Assembly (NCBI RefSeq): GCF_901875635.1
Contig: NZ_CABFMN010000090.1
Span: forward strand, 1 to 64,000
Source: Xylophilus ampelinus
Lineage (GTDB): Bacteria > Pseudomonadota > Gammaproteobacteria > Burkholderiales > Burkholderiaceae_C
Reading direction: 5' to 3'
DNA: 64,000 nt
In this document: piece after piece, positions 45,277 through 53,716 of the stretch
Numbering within the stretch: position 1 is the stretch's first letter
Layout: each line of letters begins with the position of its first letter
Notes under the pieces: generated by a model
Told to the model about the DNA's origin: nothing
The model's input: only the letters and a program-made list of their open reading frames with translations
Databases searched by the model: none
Program-made: the position numbers and the translations under genes

Positions 45277-45668
45277 GCGGTTTCCTTGTCCAGATACGAG
45301 CGGTCGATGGCGGCGGGGCGGCCCCTGGCGTCCACCGCAACCATCTCGAAGACACCCTTGAGCGCGTCCTCGGGGGGCACCCCGGGCGCACGGGCCGTGC
45401 CGGCCACGCACACCGTCATGGAGCTGCGGCCCACGCGGCCGATCCAGGCGCGCAGCAGCAGTTCGCGGCCGACGGGCACCGGTGCGAGGAAGTCGACGCC
45501 GGTGACGCCCGCCATCACGACCTCGCGCTGCGCCAGCCCGCGGCCGGCCAGGAAGGCCGCCTTGGCCATCCACTGCAGGCCCTGCCCGGCGAACAGCGAG
45601 CCGTGGTGGTTGGCGTGCACGGGCAGCACCAGTTCGCGCAGTTCGGCTGTTCCGGCGGGTGTTGTCAT
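45273..45668 (-). CDS. Acyl-CoA thioesterase (hotdog fold)
   Basis: A 131-residue YciA-like hotdog thioesterase. Motifs are [22 protein letters not shown], with the usual active-site Asn/His region, and the C-terminal [15 protein letters not shown]. It could release CoA from propionyl-CoA or other short acyl-CoAs and so limit their toxicity. It is the first gene of the methylcitrate operon, with a four-base overlap into prpC. Divergent from the ScfR gene, whose operator repeats lie directly upstream. Confidence 0.88.
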   Translation of the reverse strand: MTTPAGTAELRELVLPVHANHHGSLFAGQGLQWMAKAAFLAGRGLAQREVVMAGVTGVDFLAPVPVGRELLLRAWIGRVGRSSMTVCVAGTARAPGVPPEDALKGVFEMVAVDARGRPAAIDRSYLDKETA

Positions 45669-45670
45669 GG

Positions 45671-45761
45671 TTCGCAATTTACGCAAAATGCCGGCTCCTG
45701 CCCACGACTGAAAAGGCGAATCGTTGCGAATGAATATCCACGGAATTGCGAATCTTGCAAA
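45671..45761. promoter_or_regulatory. TTGCGAA-repeat operator region between methylcitrate operon and ScfR gene
   Basis: The 114-base divergent spacer carries several copies of one word. TTGCGAA occurs at 45724-45730 and 45746-45752, its complement TTCGCAA at 45671-45677, TTGCAAA at 45755-45761 and ACGCAAA at 45681-45687. The word resembles the TTTGCAAA core bound by RamB in Corynebacterium, a member of the same regulator family as the ScfR-like protein encoded to the right. Autoregulation and control of the operon are likely. Confidence 0.6.
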
Positions 45762-45782
45762 TTTCCATCTGGGGCTGGCGGC

Positions 45783-47195
45783 ATGAAGAAAACCTTCATG
45801 GGCGTGCGCCTGCGCAAGCTGCGCGCCGAACGCGGCATGACGCAGATCGCGCTGGCGCAGGCGCTGGGCATATCGCCGAGCTACCTCAACCAGTTGGAGC
45901 AGAACCAGCGCCCGCTCACCGTGCCGGTGCTGCTCAAGATCCACCGCACGCTGGGCATCGACATCCAGCAGTTCTCGGAGGACGAGGAGGCGCGGCTGGT
46001 CGCAGGCATGCGCGAGGCCCTGGCCGACGCGCCCGAGGCGGTCGCACTGCCCGAGCTGCAGGAGGCCGCCCACCAGATGCCCGCGCTGGGCCGCGCCCTC
46101 GTCGCGCTGCACCGACGCAACCTCGCCTTGCAGGACCAGTTGGAGACGATGGCACTGCGCCTGGGCGACGACCGGACCGAGGTCGCAGCGACGCGTGCCA
46201 TGCCCTTCGAGGTGGTGCGCGACTTCTTCTTCGCGCACCGCAACCACTTCGACGAGGTCGACCGGCAGGCCGAAGCGCTGGCCGCCGAAGCGGCGGTGGA
46301 AGGGCCGCTGCTCGCGCACTGGCTCATGGACCGGCTGCATCGTCGGCACCGGGTGCGCGTGGAGACCCCGTCCGAGGCGCAGGACGGCAAGCGCCGTTTC
46401 GACCCCGCGCGCCGCACGCTGCAGCTGTCGGCAAGGCTCGTGCCTGCGCAACAGGTGTTCCAGCTCGCCACGCAGTTGGCGCTCGTCGAGCACGCCGCGC
46501 TCATCGACGCGCTGGTGGCCGTGCCGCCGCTGCAGGACGACGCACCTTCACGCCGCCTCGCGCGCATCGGCCTGGCCAACTACTTCGCCGGCGCCCTGCT
46601 GTTGCCCTACGGCCGCTTCCTACAGGCCGCCGAAGGCCTGCACTACGACATCGACCGGCTCGGCGAGCAGTTCGGCGTCGGTTTCGAGACGGTCTGCCAC
46701 CGCCTGAGCACGCTGCAGCGCGCAGACGCGCCCGGCGTGCCCTTCTTCTTCGTGCGGGTGGACCGCGCGGGCAACATCTCCAAGCGCCAGTCGGCCACCC
46801 ACTTCCACTTCAGCCGCACAGGCGGCACCTGCCCGCTGTGGAACGTGTACGAGGCCTTCGCGCAGCCGGGCCGCATCCTGCCGCAGCTGGCGCGCATGCC
46901 CGACGGCCGCTGCTACCTGTGGGTGGCGCGCACGGTGGCCAGCGGCCCGGCGGGCTACGGCGCACCACAACGCGTGTTCTCCATCGGCCTGGGCTGCGAC
47001 ATCCGGCACGCGCCGCGCCTGGTCTATGCCAAGGGCCTCGACCTGGGCGACCCCGACGCGGCGACGCCCATCGGCATGGGATGCAAGGTCTGCGAACGCA
47101 CCGACTGCCCGCAGCGCGCCTTCCCCTTCGTCGGCCGGCCTTTGCAGGTCGACGAGCACCAGAGCCGCTTCACGCCCTACGGCGCGGCACTCTGA
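45783..47195 (+). CDS. ScfR/RamB-type short-chain fatty acyl regulator
   Basis: 470 residues. An N-terminal XRE helix-turn-helix (LRKLRAERGMTQIALAQALGISPSYLNQLE in outline) precedes a long central domain with the IrrE-like and DUF2083 layout. The C-terminal cysteine cluster is GMGCKVCERTDCPQRAFP. Regulators of this family control glyoxylate, methylcitrate and propionate genes in response to acyl-CoA. It is divergent from the thioesterase-prpC operon with repeated candidate sites between them. Its 3' end overlaps the end of the convergent LysR gene by 26 bases. Confidence 0.9.
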   Translation: MKKTFMGVRLRKLRAERGMTQIALAQALGISPSYLNQLEQNQRPLTVPVLLKIHRTLGIDIQQFSEDEEARLVAGMREALADAPEAVALPELQEAAHQMPALGRALVALHRRNLALQDQLETMALRLGDDRTEVAATRAMPFEVVRDFFFAHRNHFDEVDRQAEALAAEAAVEGPLLAHWLMDRLHRRHRVRVETPSEAQDGKRRFDPARRTLQLSARLVPAQQVFQLATQLALVEHAALIDALVAVPPLQDDAPSRRLARIGLANYFAGALLLPYGRFLQAAEGLHYDIDRLGEQFGVGFETVCHRLSTLQRADAPGVPFFFVRVDRAGNISKRQSATHFHFSRTGGTCPLWNVYEAFAQPGRILPQLARMPDGRCYLWVARTVASGPAGYGAPQRVFSIGLGCDIRHAPRLVYAKGLDLGDPDAATPIGMGCKVCERTDCPQRAFPFVGRPLQVDEHQSRFTPYGAAL

Positions 47196-48141
47196 GCCGT
47201 GCGGCGGCCGCCTTCACCGCGTCGGCAAAGGCCAGCAGCACCGGGGGGCGCTCCATGCCATCGCGCCGGAAGAAGAGGCCGAAGGACGGCAACGGCACCC
47301 TGGGTGCGACCTCGAGCCGCTGCACACCGCCGCGCGCGATCTCGTCCATGGCGTGCTCCAGCCGCACCGCACACAGCAGCGACGCGTCCTGACGCATCAG
47401 CGCCCCGATGGTGACGGAGGAAATCGCCTCGATGACCGGCACCGGCGGCGTGGCGCCGTCGTTGAGGAAGGCCGTCATGAAGGCCTGGCGCACCAGGGTG
47501 TCCTTGGGTGGCAGCAGCCACGGCGCTGCGCCCAGGTCGCGCCAGCGCAGCCGTTTCCTGGCGTTGCCGGCGCCCTTGGGCGGCACCGAGGCCAGCACGC
47601 ACAGTTCGTCCCGCAGCATCGCGACGGGCTCCAGCAGCGGCGTGATGTCGGCAGTGAGCAGCTCCGGCGTCACTGCGCCGTAGACGCAGTCGAGCTCGCC
47701 CGCCAGCAGGCGCTGGATCAGCTCCTGCACCCGCCCCTCGCGGATCTGCACCGCGGCACCGGGCATGTGCGTGCGCAGCCGCACGATGGCCGCCGGCACC
47801 GTCGCCGTGACCGAAGGCGCGCCCACCCGCAGCACGGCCTGCGCACCCTGCTGCATGGCGCCGACGTCCTCGGTGGCGCGGGCGAGCTGGTTCAGCACCG
47901 CTCGGGCATGGAACACCGCGCCGGCGCCCAGCGCGTTCGGGTGGATGCCCTGGTGGCTGCGCTCGAAGAGGCGCGCGCCGAAACAGGCCTCGATCTCGCC
48001 GAGCATCTTGCTGATGGCCGGCTGGCTCAAGTGCAATTGCGCGGACGCGCTGCGCATGGTGTCCGCCTCGGCGAGCACCGCCAGCAGTTCGAGGTGGCGC
48101 AGCCGCAGCTTGCGCACGAGGCGGCCGGTGGTCGCGTCCAT
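47170..48141 (-). CDS. LysR-family regulator of the CoA-transferase operon
   Basis: 323 residues. The N-terminal helix-turn-helix (RLRHLELLAVLAEADTMRSASAQLHLSQPAISKML in outline) precedes a periplasmic-binding-type effector domain. AGGAGAG precedes the ATG at 48141. It is divergent from the CaiB-type CoA-transferase gene. The 77-base spacer holds two overlapping perfect dyads of the T-N11-A kind that LysR regulators bind. The effector is probably an acid or CoA ester from the adjacent pathway. Confidence 0.9.
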   Translation of the reverse strand: MDATTGRLVRKLRLRHLELLAVLAEADTMRSASAQLHLSQPAISKMLGEIEACFGARLFERSHQGIHPNALGAGAVFHARAVLNQLARATEDVGAMQQGAQAVLRVGAPSVTATVPAAIVRLRTHMPGAAVQIREGRVQELIQRLLAGELDCVYGAVTPELLTADITPLLEPVAMLRDELCVLASVPPKGAGNARKRLRWRDLGAAPWLLPPKDTLVRQAFMTAFLNDGATPPVPVIEAISSVTIGALMRQDASLLCAVRLEHAMDEIARGGVQRLEVAPRVPLPSFGLFFRRDGMERPPVLLAFADAVKAAAARLRVPRRRA

Positions 48142-48164
48142 CGGGCTCTCCTGGTTCTATATCC

Positions 48165-48207
48165 AATCGTGATCACTCCCTCACGATTATCGAATTTTCA
48201 ATAATCG
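48165..48207. promoter_or_regulatory. Two overlapping perfect dyads, LysR operator
   Basis: Dyad 1 is AATCGTGA, eight bases, TCACGATT (48165-48188). Dyad 2 is CGATTAT, ten bases, ATAATCG (48184-48207). They share four to five bases and are centred 19 bases apart. This matches the recognition-site plus activation-site layout of LysR-regulated divergent promoters. The second dyad is AT-rich and ends 11 bases before the CoA-transferase ATG at 48219; a slightly later start at 48231 would leave more room. Confidence 0.7.
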
Positions 48208-48218
48208 CCGGACTGGCT

Positions 48219-49442
48219 ATGGTCCGGTCCATGCGCTTCGAGAACGACGAGACAACGACGAAACCCGCAGCGCCCCTCGAGGGCGTGCGCGTGCTGGACC
48301 TGGGGCAATACATCGCGGGCCCCGGCGCGGCGATGGTGCTGGCCGAACTCGGTGCCCAGGTCATCAAGGTCGAACCCCTGGCCGGCGACCAGGCCCGGCA
48401 CATCGGCAGCTATGGCGAATCGATGATCCGCGCCTACAGCCGCGGAAAGCAGTCCATCGCGCTCGACCTCAAGAGCGAGGCAGGCCGCGAGATCGCCTGG
48501 CGGCTGATCGCCGGGAGCGACGTGCTGATCCAGAACCTGCGGCCCGGTGCCGTCGAGGCGCTGGGCTTCGGGCCGGAGGCGGTGCGCGAGCGCTTTCCCG
48601 CCCTGGTGTACCTCTCGATCTCGGGCTTCGGCCACCAGGGCCCGTCGAGCGAGCGGCCCGGTTACGACATCGCGGCGCAGGCCGAGAGCGGCCTCATGTC
48701 GGTCACCGGCGAGCCGGATCGCCTGCCTCAGAAAGTGGGCGTGCCCGTCATCGACGCTGCCGCCGCGCACCTCGGCGCGCAGGCGGTGCTGGCGGCGCTG
48801 TACGGCCGCAGCCGCACCGGCCGCGGCGAGACGCTGCGCACCTCGCTGCTGGAGGTGGCGATGCACCTGCAGGCGACCACCTGGTGCGACTACCTGGGCG
48901 GCGCGCCCGAACCCACCCGCATCGGCGACGGCCAGCCCAACAACGCGCCGGCCGCCGAGGTGCTGCCCACGCGCGACGGCCACATCGTGCTCTCGGCCTA
49001 TGCCGAGGAGCACTGGGCGCGCTTCTGCCGCGTGGTGGGTCGCGAGGACCTGGCCACCGACCCGCGCTTTCGCAGCAACGCGCTGCGCGTGCGACACCGC
49101 CCCGAACTGCGGGCCGTGCTGCGCGACTGCCTGTCGGCCATGAGCAGCGAGGAGTGCGTGGCGCTGCTCAGCCGCAACCAGATCGTCGTCGGCGCCGTGC
49201 GCAGTTACGCCCAGGTGCTGCAGAGCCCCGACGTGCAGGCCAGCGGCATGCTGGTCGACGCGATGGCCGGGGACGGCACCCGCCATGCGGCGCTGGCGCT
49301 GCCCTACACCCTCGGCGATGCCCCCCGCGCCAGGCCTGCGGCGGCGCCGTCCTGCGGCGCCGACACCGACGCCGTGCTTGGCGCGCTCGGCTTCGCCGCC
49401 GAGGAGATCGCCCGACTGCGCGAGCAGCGCGCCGTGGCCTGA
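48219..49442 (+). CDS. CaiB/BaiF (class III) CoA-transferase
   Basis: 407 residues with the family fold. The N-terminal LEGVRVLDLGQYIAGPGAAMVLAELGAQVIKVE region is seen in outline. LRPGAVEALGFGPEAV and the catalytic Asp150 in RPGYDIAAQA follow. Class III enzymes move CoA between acids through an aspartyl-CoA intermediate. It is the first gene of an operon with a DUF1254 protein, a Bug receptor and a carboxylesterase, which suggests catabolism of an imported acid or its ester. Start codons at 48219 and 48231 are both possible; the latter clears the operator. Confidence 0.9.
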   Translation: MVRSMRFENDETTTKPAAPLEGVRVLDLGQYIAGPGAAMVLAELGAQVIKVEPLAGDQARHIGSYGESMIRAYSRGKQSIALDLKSEAGREIAWRLIAGSDVLIQNLRPGAVEALGFGPEAVRERFPALVYLSISGFGHQGPSSERPGYDIAAQAESGLMSVTGEPDRLPQKVGVPVIDAAAAHLGAQAVLAALYGRSRTGRGETLRTSLLEVAMHLQATTWCDYLGGAPEPTRIGDGQPNNAPAAEVLPTRDGHIVLSAYAEEHWARFCRVVGREDLATDPRFRSNALRVRHRPELRAVLRDCLSAMSSEECVALLSRNQIVVGAVRSYAQVLQSPDVQASGMLVDAMAGDGTRHAALALPYTLGDAPRARPAAAPSCGADTDAVLGALGFAAEEIARLREQRAVA

Positions 49443-49468
49443 CGCACCCGTCCGTACCTGCCATCCAG

Positions 49469-50740
49469 ATGACCCTCGACACCCTCCCCGACCACGCGAC
49501 GACGGCCGCCGAAGCCGCCGTGATCCAGACCCTGCCCCTGTTCGAGATGATGCGCATGCGCGCCGCCACCACGGCACGCCGGCATCCCACGCTCGGCTTC
49601 GCCTCCGACGAGCCCGGCTCGTCCTGGCGCTGGGTCAACCAGTTCACCCACACCCACCGCCGTCTCGGCCCGAACGACCGGGAGGTCGTGAGCCCCAACA
49701 ACGACACCGTCTACAGCAACGCGTGGATCGACCTCTCCGAAGGCCCCGTGCTGATCGAGTCGCCGGACGTCGGCGATCGCTACTGGACGCTGGGCCTGCT
49801 CGATGCATGGACCAACCCCTTCGCCTACGTCGGCCGGCGCACCACCGGCAACCGCGCGCAGTGCACGCTGGTCCACGGGCCGGGCTGGCGCGGCGAGGTG
49901 CCGGCCGACGTGACGCACACCATCGCGGCACCGGGGCACGACGTGTGGCTGATCGGCCGCTTCCTGGTCGACGACGACGGGCCGGATGCCGAGCGCGTGC
50001 GCTCGCTGCAGCAGGCCCTGCGCATGCGGCGGCTGGATGGCCGCGACGCGGCGATGCGCGTGGACACCGCCCTCGATGGCCGCGACACGCGCATCCCCTC
50101 CGCCCGGCTGTACCGTGCCACCGTGGACGCCGCGCTGCGCGGCAACCCGCCGCCCGAGGGCGAGTCCCTCGCCTGGCCGCTGGACGACGACGCACTCGCG
50201 GCCGCCTTGCCGGCGGTGTACGAACGCCTGCGCAACGCCGGCCAGCCGCATGCGCTGGGCGGCGGCTGGGCCATCCCGGTCATGGTGCGCACGCACTGGG
50301 GCGACGACCTCCACACGCGCGCCCGCATCGCGCGCAACTTCATCGGTGCCCTGGGCGTGGACGAAGCGATGTACCCGACGGCCGAGGTTGACGTCGAGGG
50401 CCAGGCCCTGCACGGTTCGAGGCGTTACGAGCTGCGCTTCGCGCCGGGCCTCGGGCCGCGGGTCGATGCCTTCTGGTCGCTCACCCTGTACCGGCGCAGC
50501 GACTGCCTCTTCGTCGCGAACCCGATCGACCGCTACTCGATCGGTGACCGCACCCCGGGGCTGCGCACCGAGCCCGACGGCAGTCTCGTGATCCGGCTGC
50601 AGGCGCAGGACCCCGGCCCCGGCACGAACTGGCTGCCCGCGCCGCCGGGCGAGCTGTTCTATGTGGTGCTGCGGCTGTACCAGCCGCGCGCCGAGCACCT
50701 AGCGCTGCGTTTCGACTACCCGCCGATCCGCCCGATCTGA
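49469..50740 (+). CDS. DUF1254/DUF1214 domain protein
   Basis: 423 residues. The N-terminal DUF1254 part has FTHTHRRLGPNDREVVSPNNDTVYSNAWIDLS in outline. The C-terminal DUF1214 part has FWSLTLYRRSDCLFVANPIDRYSIGDRTPGL in outline. Many relatives are exported, but no signal peptide is visible here, so it may be cytosolic. The biochemical role of the family is unknown. It lies 26 bases after the CoA-transferase gene and 33 before the Bug gene, all co-directional. The ATG at 49469 lacks a strong ribosome site. Confidence 0.85.
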   Translation: MTLDTLPDHATTAAEAAVIQTLPLFEMMRMRAATTARRHPTLGFASDEPGSSWRWVNQFTHTHRRLGPNDREVVSPNNDTVYSNAWIDLSEGPVLIESPDVGDRYWTLGLLDAWTNPFAYVGRRTTGNRAQCTLVHGPGWRGEVPADVTHTIAAPGHDVWLIGRFLVDDDGPDAERVRSLQQALRMRRLDGRDAAMRVDTALDGRDTRIPSARLYRATVDAALRGNPPPEGESLAWPLDDDALAAALPAVYERLRNAGQPHALGGGWAIPVMVRTHWGDDLHTRARIARNFIGALGVDEAMYPTAEVDVEGQALHGSRRYELRFAPGLGPRVDAFWSLTLYRRSDCLFVANPIDRYSIGDRTPGLRTEPDGSLVIRLQAQDPGPGTNWLPAPPGELFYVVLRLYQPRAEHLALRFDYPPIRPI

Positions 50741-50773
50741 CGCACGATTTCAACAAGACGGAGACAGAAGACC

Positions 50774-51751
50774 ATGCCCATGAACCGACGCCACCTCCTT
50801 GCCTCGGCCGCCGCCGGGCTCGCGCTGCCCTGGAGCCTGCCCGCCGCTGCGCAGGCCTGGCCCGCGCGGCCGATCCGCCTCGTGTCGCCCTATGGCGCCG
50901 GCGGGTCGAACGACATCCTCACCCGGGTGCTCGGCGACTTCCTCTCGCGCCGCCTGGGCCAGAGCGTGGTGGTCGAGAACAAGGCCGGCGCCGGCACGCG
51001 CATCGCCAACGACTACGTGGCCAAGGCCGCGCCCGACGGCTACACCCTGCTGCACGCGGCGGCGCCCATCGCCATCGGCGAGGCGCTGTACAAGGACCTG
51101 CCCTACGACGTGCACAAGAGCTTCGCCGCCATCGGCAGCACGGCCATCGCACCACTGTTCCTGGTGGTGAATGCGCAGGCGCCCTACAAGACGCTGGCCG
51201 AGTTCATCCAGTACGCCAAGGCCAGCCCCAAGGGCGCGACTTTCGGCTCGCCCGGTGCAGGCTCGGCGCCGCACCTCACGGCCGAGCTGCTGCTGCGCGC
51301 CGCCGGCGCCAAGGGCATCGTGGTGCAGTACCGCGGCGACGCGCCGGCCTACACCGAGCTGCTGGCCGGCCGCATCGACGCCACGCTCACGGCGATCTCC
51401 ACGGCCGTGCCGCACATCCAGGCCGGCAAACTGCGGGTGCTGGGCGTGGCGAACGAGGAACGCACGCCGCTGTACCCCGACGCACCGACGTTGCGCGAAC
51501 AGGGCCTGCCCACGGTCGTCGGCTATGGCTGGTACGGCATGCTGGCCCCAGTCGGCACGCCGCCCGAGGTGGTGGCCCGCATCCACACGGAATTGAAGGC
51601 GGCGCTGGCCGACGCGGAGGTGCGTCGCAAGGCCGAGGCCGCCGGCCTGCAGCTTCGCGGCGGCACGCCCGCCGAATTCAGCGCGTTCATCTCGAGCGAG
51701 ACGCGCAAGTGGGCGCAGATCATCCAGGCTGCGAACATCACGGCGGAATGA
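50774..51751 (+). CDS. Tripartite tricarboxylate (TctC/Bug) periplasmic receptor
   Basis: 325 residues. Signal MNRRHLLASAAAGLALPWSL ends at AAAQA. The Bug signatures are WPARPIRLVSPYGAGGSNDILTR and the YRGDAPAYTELLAGRIDATL segment. It binds an unknown carboxylate. GGAG lies in the leader before the ATG. The stop codon overlaps the start of the carboxylesterase gene by four bases (ATGA), so ester hydrolysis and receptor synthesis are coupled. The receptor may bind the acid released by the esterase. Confidence 0.9.
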   Translation: MPMNRRHLLASAAAGLALPWSLPAAAQAWPARPIRLVSPYGAGGSNDILTRVLGDFLSRRLGQSVVVENKAGAGTRIANDYVAKAAPDGYTLLHAAAPIAIGEALYKDLPYDVHKSFAAIGSTAIAPLFLVVNAQAPYKTLAEFIQYAKASPKGATFGSPGAGSAPHLTAELLLRAAGAKGIVVQYRGDAPAYTELLAGRIDATLTAISTAVPHIQAGKLRVLGVANEERTPLYPDAPTLREQGLPTVVGYGWYGMLAPVGTPPEVVARIHTELKAALADAEVRRKAEAAGLQLRGGTPAEFSAFISSETRKWAQIIQAANITAE

Positions 51752-53508
51752 TGGCGACGTTCCACCGCAAAGGCCGCGGCTGGCCGGCCCTTTCCGCCGC
51801 ACTGCTTGCGCTGTGTCTTGCGGGTTGCGCGACGCCCGGCGCGGGTGACGCGGCGATGCAACGGCAGACGACGTGGGGCCCCGTGCTGGGCAGCGACGAT
51901 GCGGCTGCCAGTGGCACCTGGAGCTGGAAGGGTGTGCCCTACGCCCAGGCGCCGGTGGGCGACCTGCGCTGGCGCGCGCCGCGCGACCCGCAGCCCTGGT
52001 CCGCGCCGCGCCCCGCCCGCGCCTTCGCGCCCGCCTGCGTACAAACCCAGCGCCTGTACGGGCCGGGCCTGAACAACCGCTACGACGAGACGGTGGGCAG
52101 CTCGCTGGGCCGCACCGTGGGCGACGAGGATTGCCTGTACCTCAACGTCTGGACGCCCGCCTCGCGCCCGAGCGCGCCGAGGCCGGTGATCGTTTTCGTG
52201 CACGGCGGCAGCAACATCACCGGCTACACCGCCGATCCGGTGTACGACGGCGCAGCGCTGGCGAAACAGGAAGACGCGGTGGTCGTCACGGTCAATTACC
52301 GGCTCGGCGTCTTCGGCTTCCTCGATGCGAAGGCGCTCAAGACCGGGCAGCGCGAGGAGGACTCCGGCAACTTCGCGCTGCTGGACATCGTGAAGGCGCT
52401 CGAGTTCGTGGCTGCCAACGCCTCGGCCTTCGGCGGCGATCCGCAGCGCGTGACGCTGATGGGGCAATCGGCCGGCGCGGTCAACGTCTATGCGCTGCTC
52501 ACGTCGCCGATGCTGGTGACGCGCGACCGCCCCTTGTTCCACCGGCTGGCCGCGCTGAGCGGGGGGCTGTCCACCGCGGCATCGCTGCCGCCCGGCGGCA
52601 TCCCGGCCGTGCTGCTGGCACCGGTCTGGGCCACACGCGGCGAGGCGCTGGTCCACGAGTCGCTCGTCGCGGGCCGAGAGGCCACCGACGCCACACAGGC
52701 CCGCCAGTGGGAAGCCGGCGCCGGTCCAGCGCGCACGGCGGCCTGGCTGCGCAGCCAGCCGCCCGACGCCCTGCTGCAGGTGGTGCGCACGCGGCTCGCG
52801 GCGCGTGGCATGGCGGCGAGCAACCCGATCCCCGACGGCTGGGTGCTCGCGCAGGACCCGATCGCCGCGGTGCGTGCCGGCCGCTACCTGCGCATGCCCG
52901 TGCTGGCCGGCCACACGCGCGACGAGACCAAGCTGTTCCCGCAGCTTTTCGCCCTCAGCCCGGCGCTGGGCGGCACCAGCGGCCGGCTTCTGGACGACGG
53001 CGCCGTGTTCTCACTGGCTGCGCGCTACGACCCCGAGGCGCCACCGCAGACCACGCTCGCGCAGTGGGTCCCACCCGCCTACCTGCCGGTCGACGCGCCC
53101 GGCACCGGCTTCGACGCGCGCGCCCGGCAGCTCGATGCGCTGTGGTTCTCCGCCATCCGCGACGACATGCTCAACGCCCTGCGCACGCGGCAGGACGCCG
53201 TCTGGGCCTACGAATTCGAATGGGACCGCCTGCCGCCGCCACTGGACCGGATCTTCGGCGCCGCCCACACCTTCGACCTGCCCTTCGTCTTCGGCAACTT
53301 CGGGCCGTCGCTGTACGCGCGCTTCATGTTCACGCGGGCCAACGCGCCCGGGCGGCAGGCGTTGTCCCAGGCCATGATGCGCAGTCTCGGCGCGTTCGCC
53401 CGGCGCGGCGACCCCAACGACGCCGGCCTGGGCGCCACCTGGGGCGTTTGGCCGTCGCGCCTGGTCTTCGACGCCGACCTGCAGCGCACGGCGATCCGCG
53501 CGCGATGA
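51748..53508 (+). CDS. Type B carboxylesterase lipoprotein
   Basis: 586 residues. A lipoprotein signal ends in LCLAGC with Cys27 as anchor. The body is a type B carboxylesterase: WKGVPYAQAPVGDLRW, EDCLYLNVWTP, FVHGGSN (oxyanion hole), nucleophile Ser241 in LMGQSAGAVN, and a late FDLPFVFGN histidine region. It would hydrolyse carboxylic esters at the cell surface or in the periplasm. The start overlaps the Bug stop by four bases. It is the last gene of the LysR-controlled operon, so the esterase, receptor and CoA-transferase form a plausible ester-to-acyl-CoA route. Confidence 0.92.
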   Translation: MMATFHRKGRGWPALSAALLALCLAGCATPGAGDAAMQRQTTWGPVLGSDDAAASGTWSWKGVPYAQAPVGDLRWRAPRDPQPWSAPRPARAFAPACVQTQRLYGPGLNNRYDETVGSSLGRTVGDEDCLYLNVWTPASRPSAPRPVIVFVHGGSNITGYTADPVYDGAALAKQEDAVVVTVNYRLGVFGFLDAKALKTGQREEDSGNFALLDIVKALEFVAANASAFGGDPQRVTLMGQSAGAVNVYALLTSPMLVTRDRPLFHRLAALSGGLSTAASLPPGGIPAVLLAPVWATRGEALVHESLVAGREATDATQARQWEAGAGPARTAAWLRSQPPDALLQVVRTRLAARGMAASNPIPDGWVLAQDPIAAVRAGRYLRMPVLAGHTRDETKLFPQLFALSPALGGTSGRLLDDGAVFSLAARYDPEAPPQTTLAQWVPPAYLPVDAPGTGFDARARQLDALWFSAIRDDMLNALRTRQDAVWAYEFEWDRLPPPLDRIFGAAHTFDLPFVFGNFGPSLYARFMFTRANAPGRQALSQAMMRSLGAFARRGDPNDAGLGATWGVWPSRLVFDADLQRTAIRAR

Positions 53509-53520
53509 ACGTGCGGCGCT

Positions 53521-53652
53521 TCAGTCGGCGCGGCGCTGGGCGGCGAGGCGCGCCTCGAGTTCGGCCATGAGCACCCTCGCCTCGGCAGCCCACGGAACCT
53601 GCGGGGCAGCACGGGTTGCGGCAGCTCCGGCGACAAACCCGCCACACCCCAT
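53521..53652 (-). CDS. Possible 43-residue peptide
   Basis: A 43-codon frame from an ATG at 53652, next to repeat copy 7, to a TGA at 53521. The C-terminal half is a regular helix (EARVLMAELEARLAAQRRAD) that looks like the end of a real protein; the N-terminal half is Gly/Ala-rich. No ribosome site is visible. It may be the remnant of a gene cut by the repeat or by deletion, or chance. It lies downstream of the Ser/Thr kinase gene on the same strand. Confidence 0.25.
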   Translation of the reverse strand: MGCGGFVAGAAATRAAPQVPWAAEARVLMAELEARLAAQRRAD

Positions 53653-53654
53653 TT

Positions 53655-53716
53655 GCTATCTTTTCGATAGCTAATCGCGCAGGCGGGACGGGCGCTGGAG
53701 CCCGATTTCCTTCGAA
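53655..53716 (+). repeat. Dispersed bipartite-hairpin repeat, copy 7
   Basis: Perfect left hairpin GCTATC-TTTTC-GATAGC, then CGCAGGCGGGACGGGCGC and a CGATTTCCTTCGAA tail. Its right end touches the stop codon of the Ser/Thr kinase gene (53717-53719). Confidence 0.9.
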
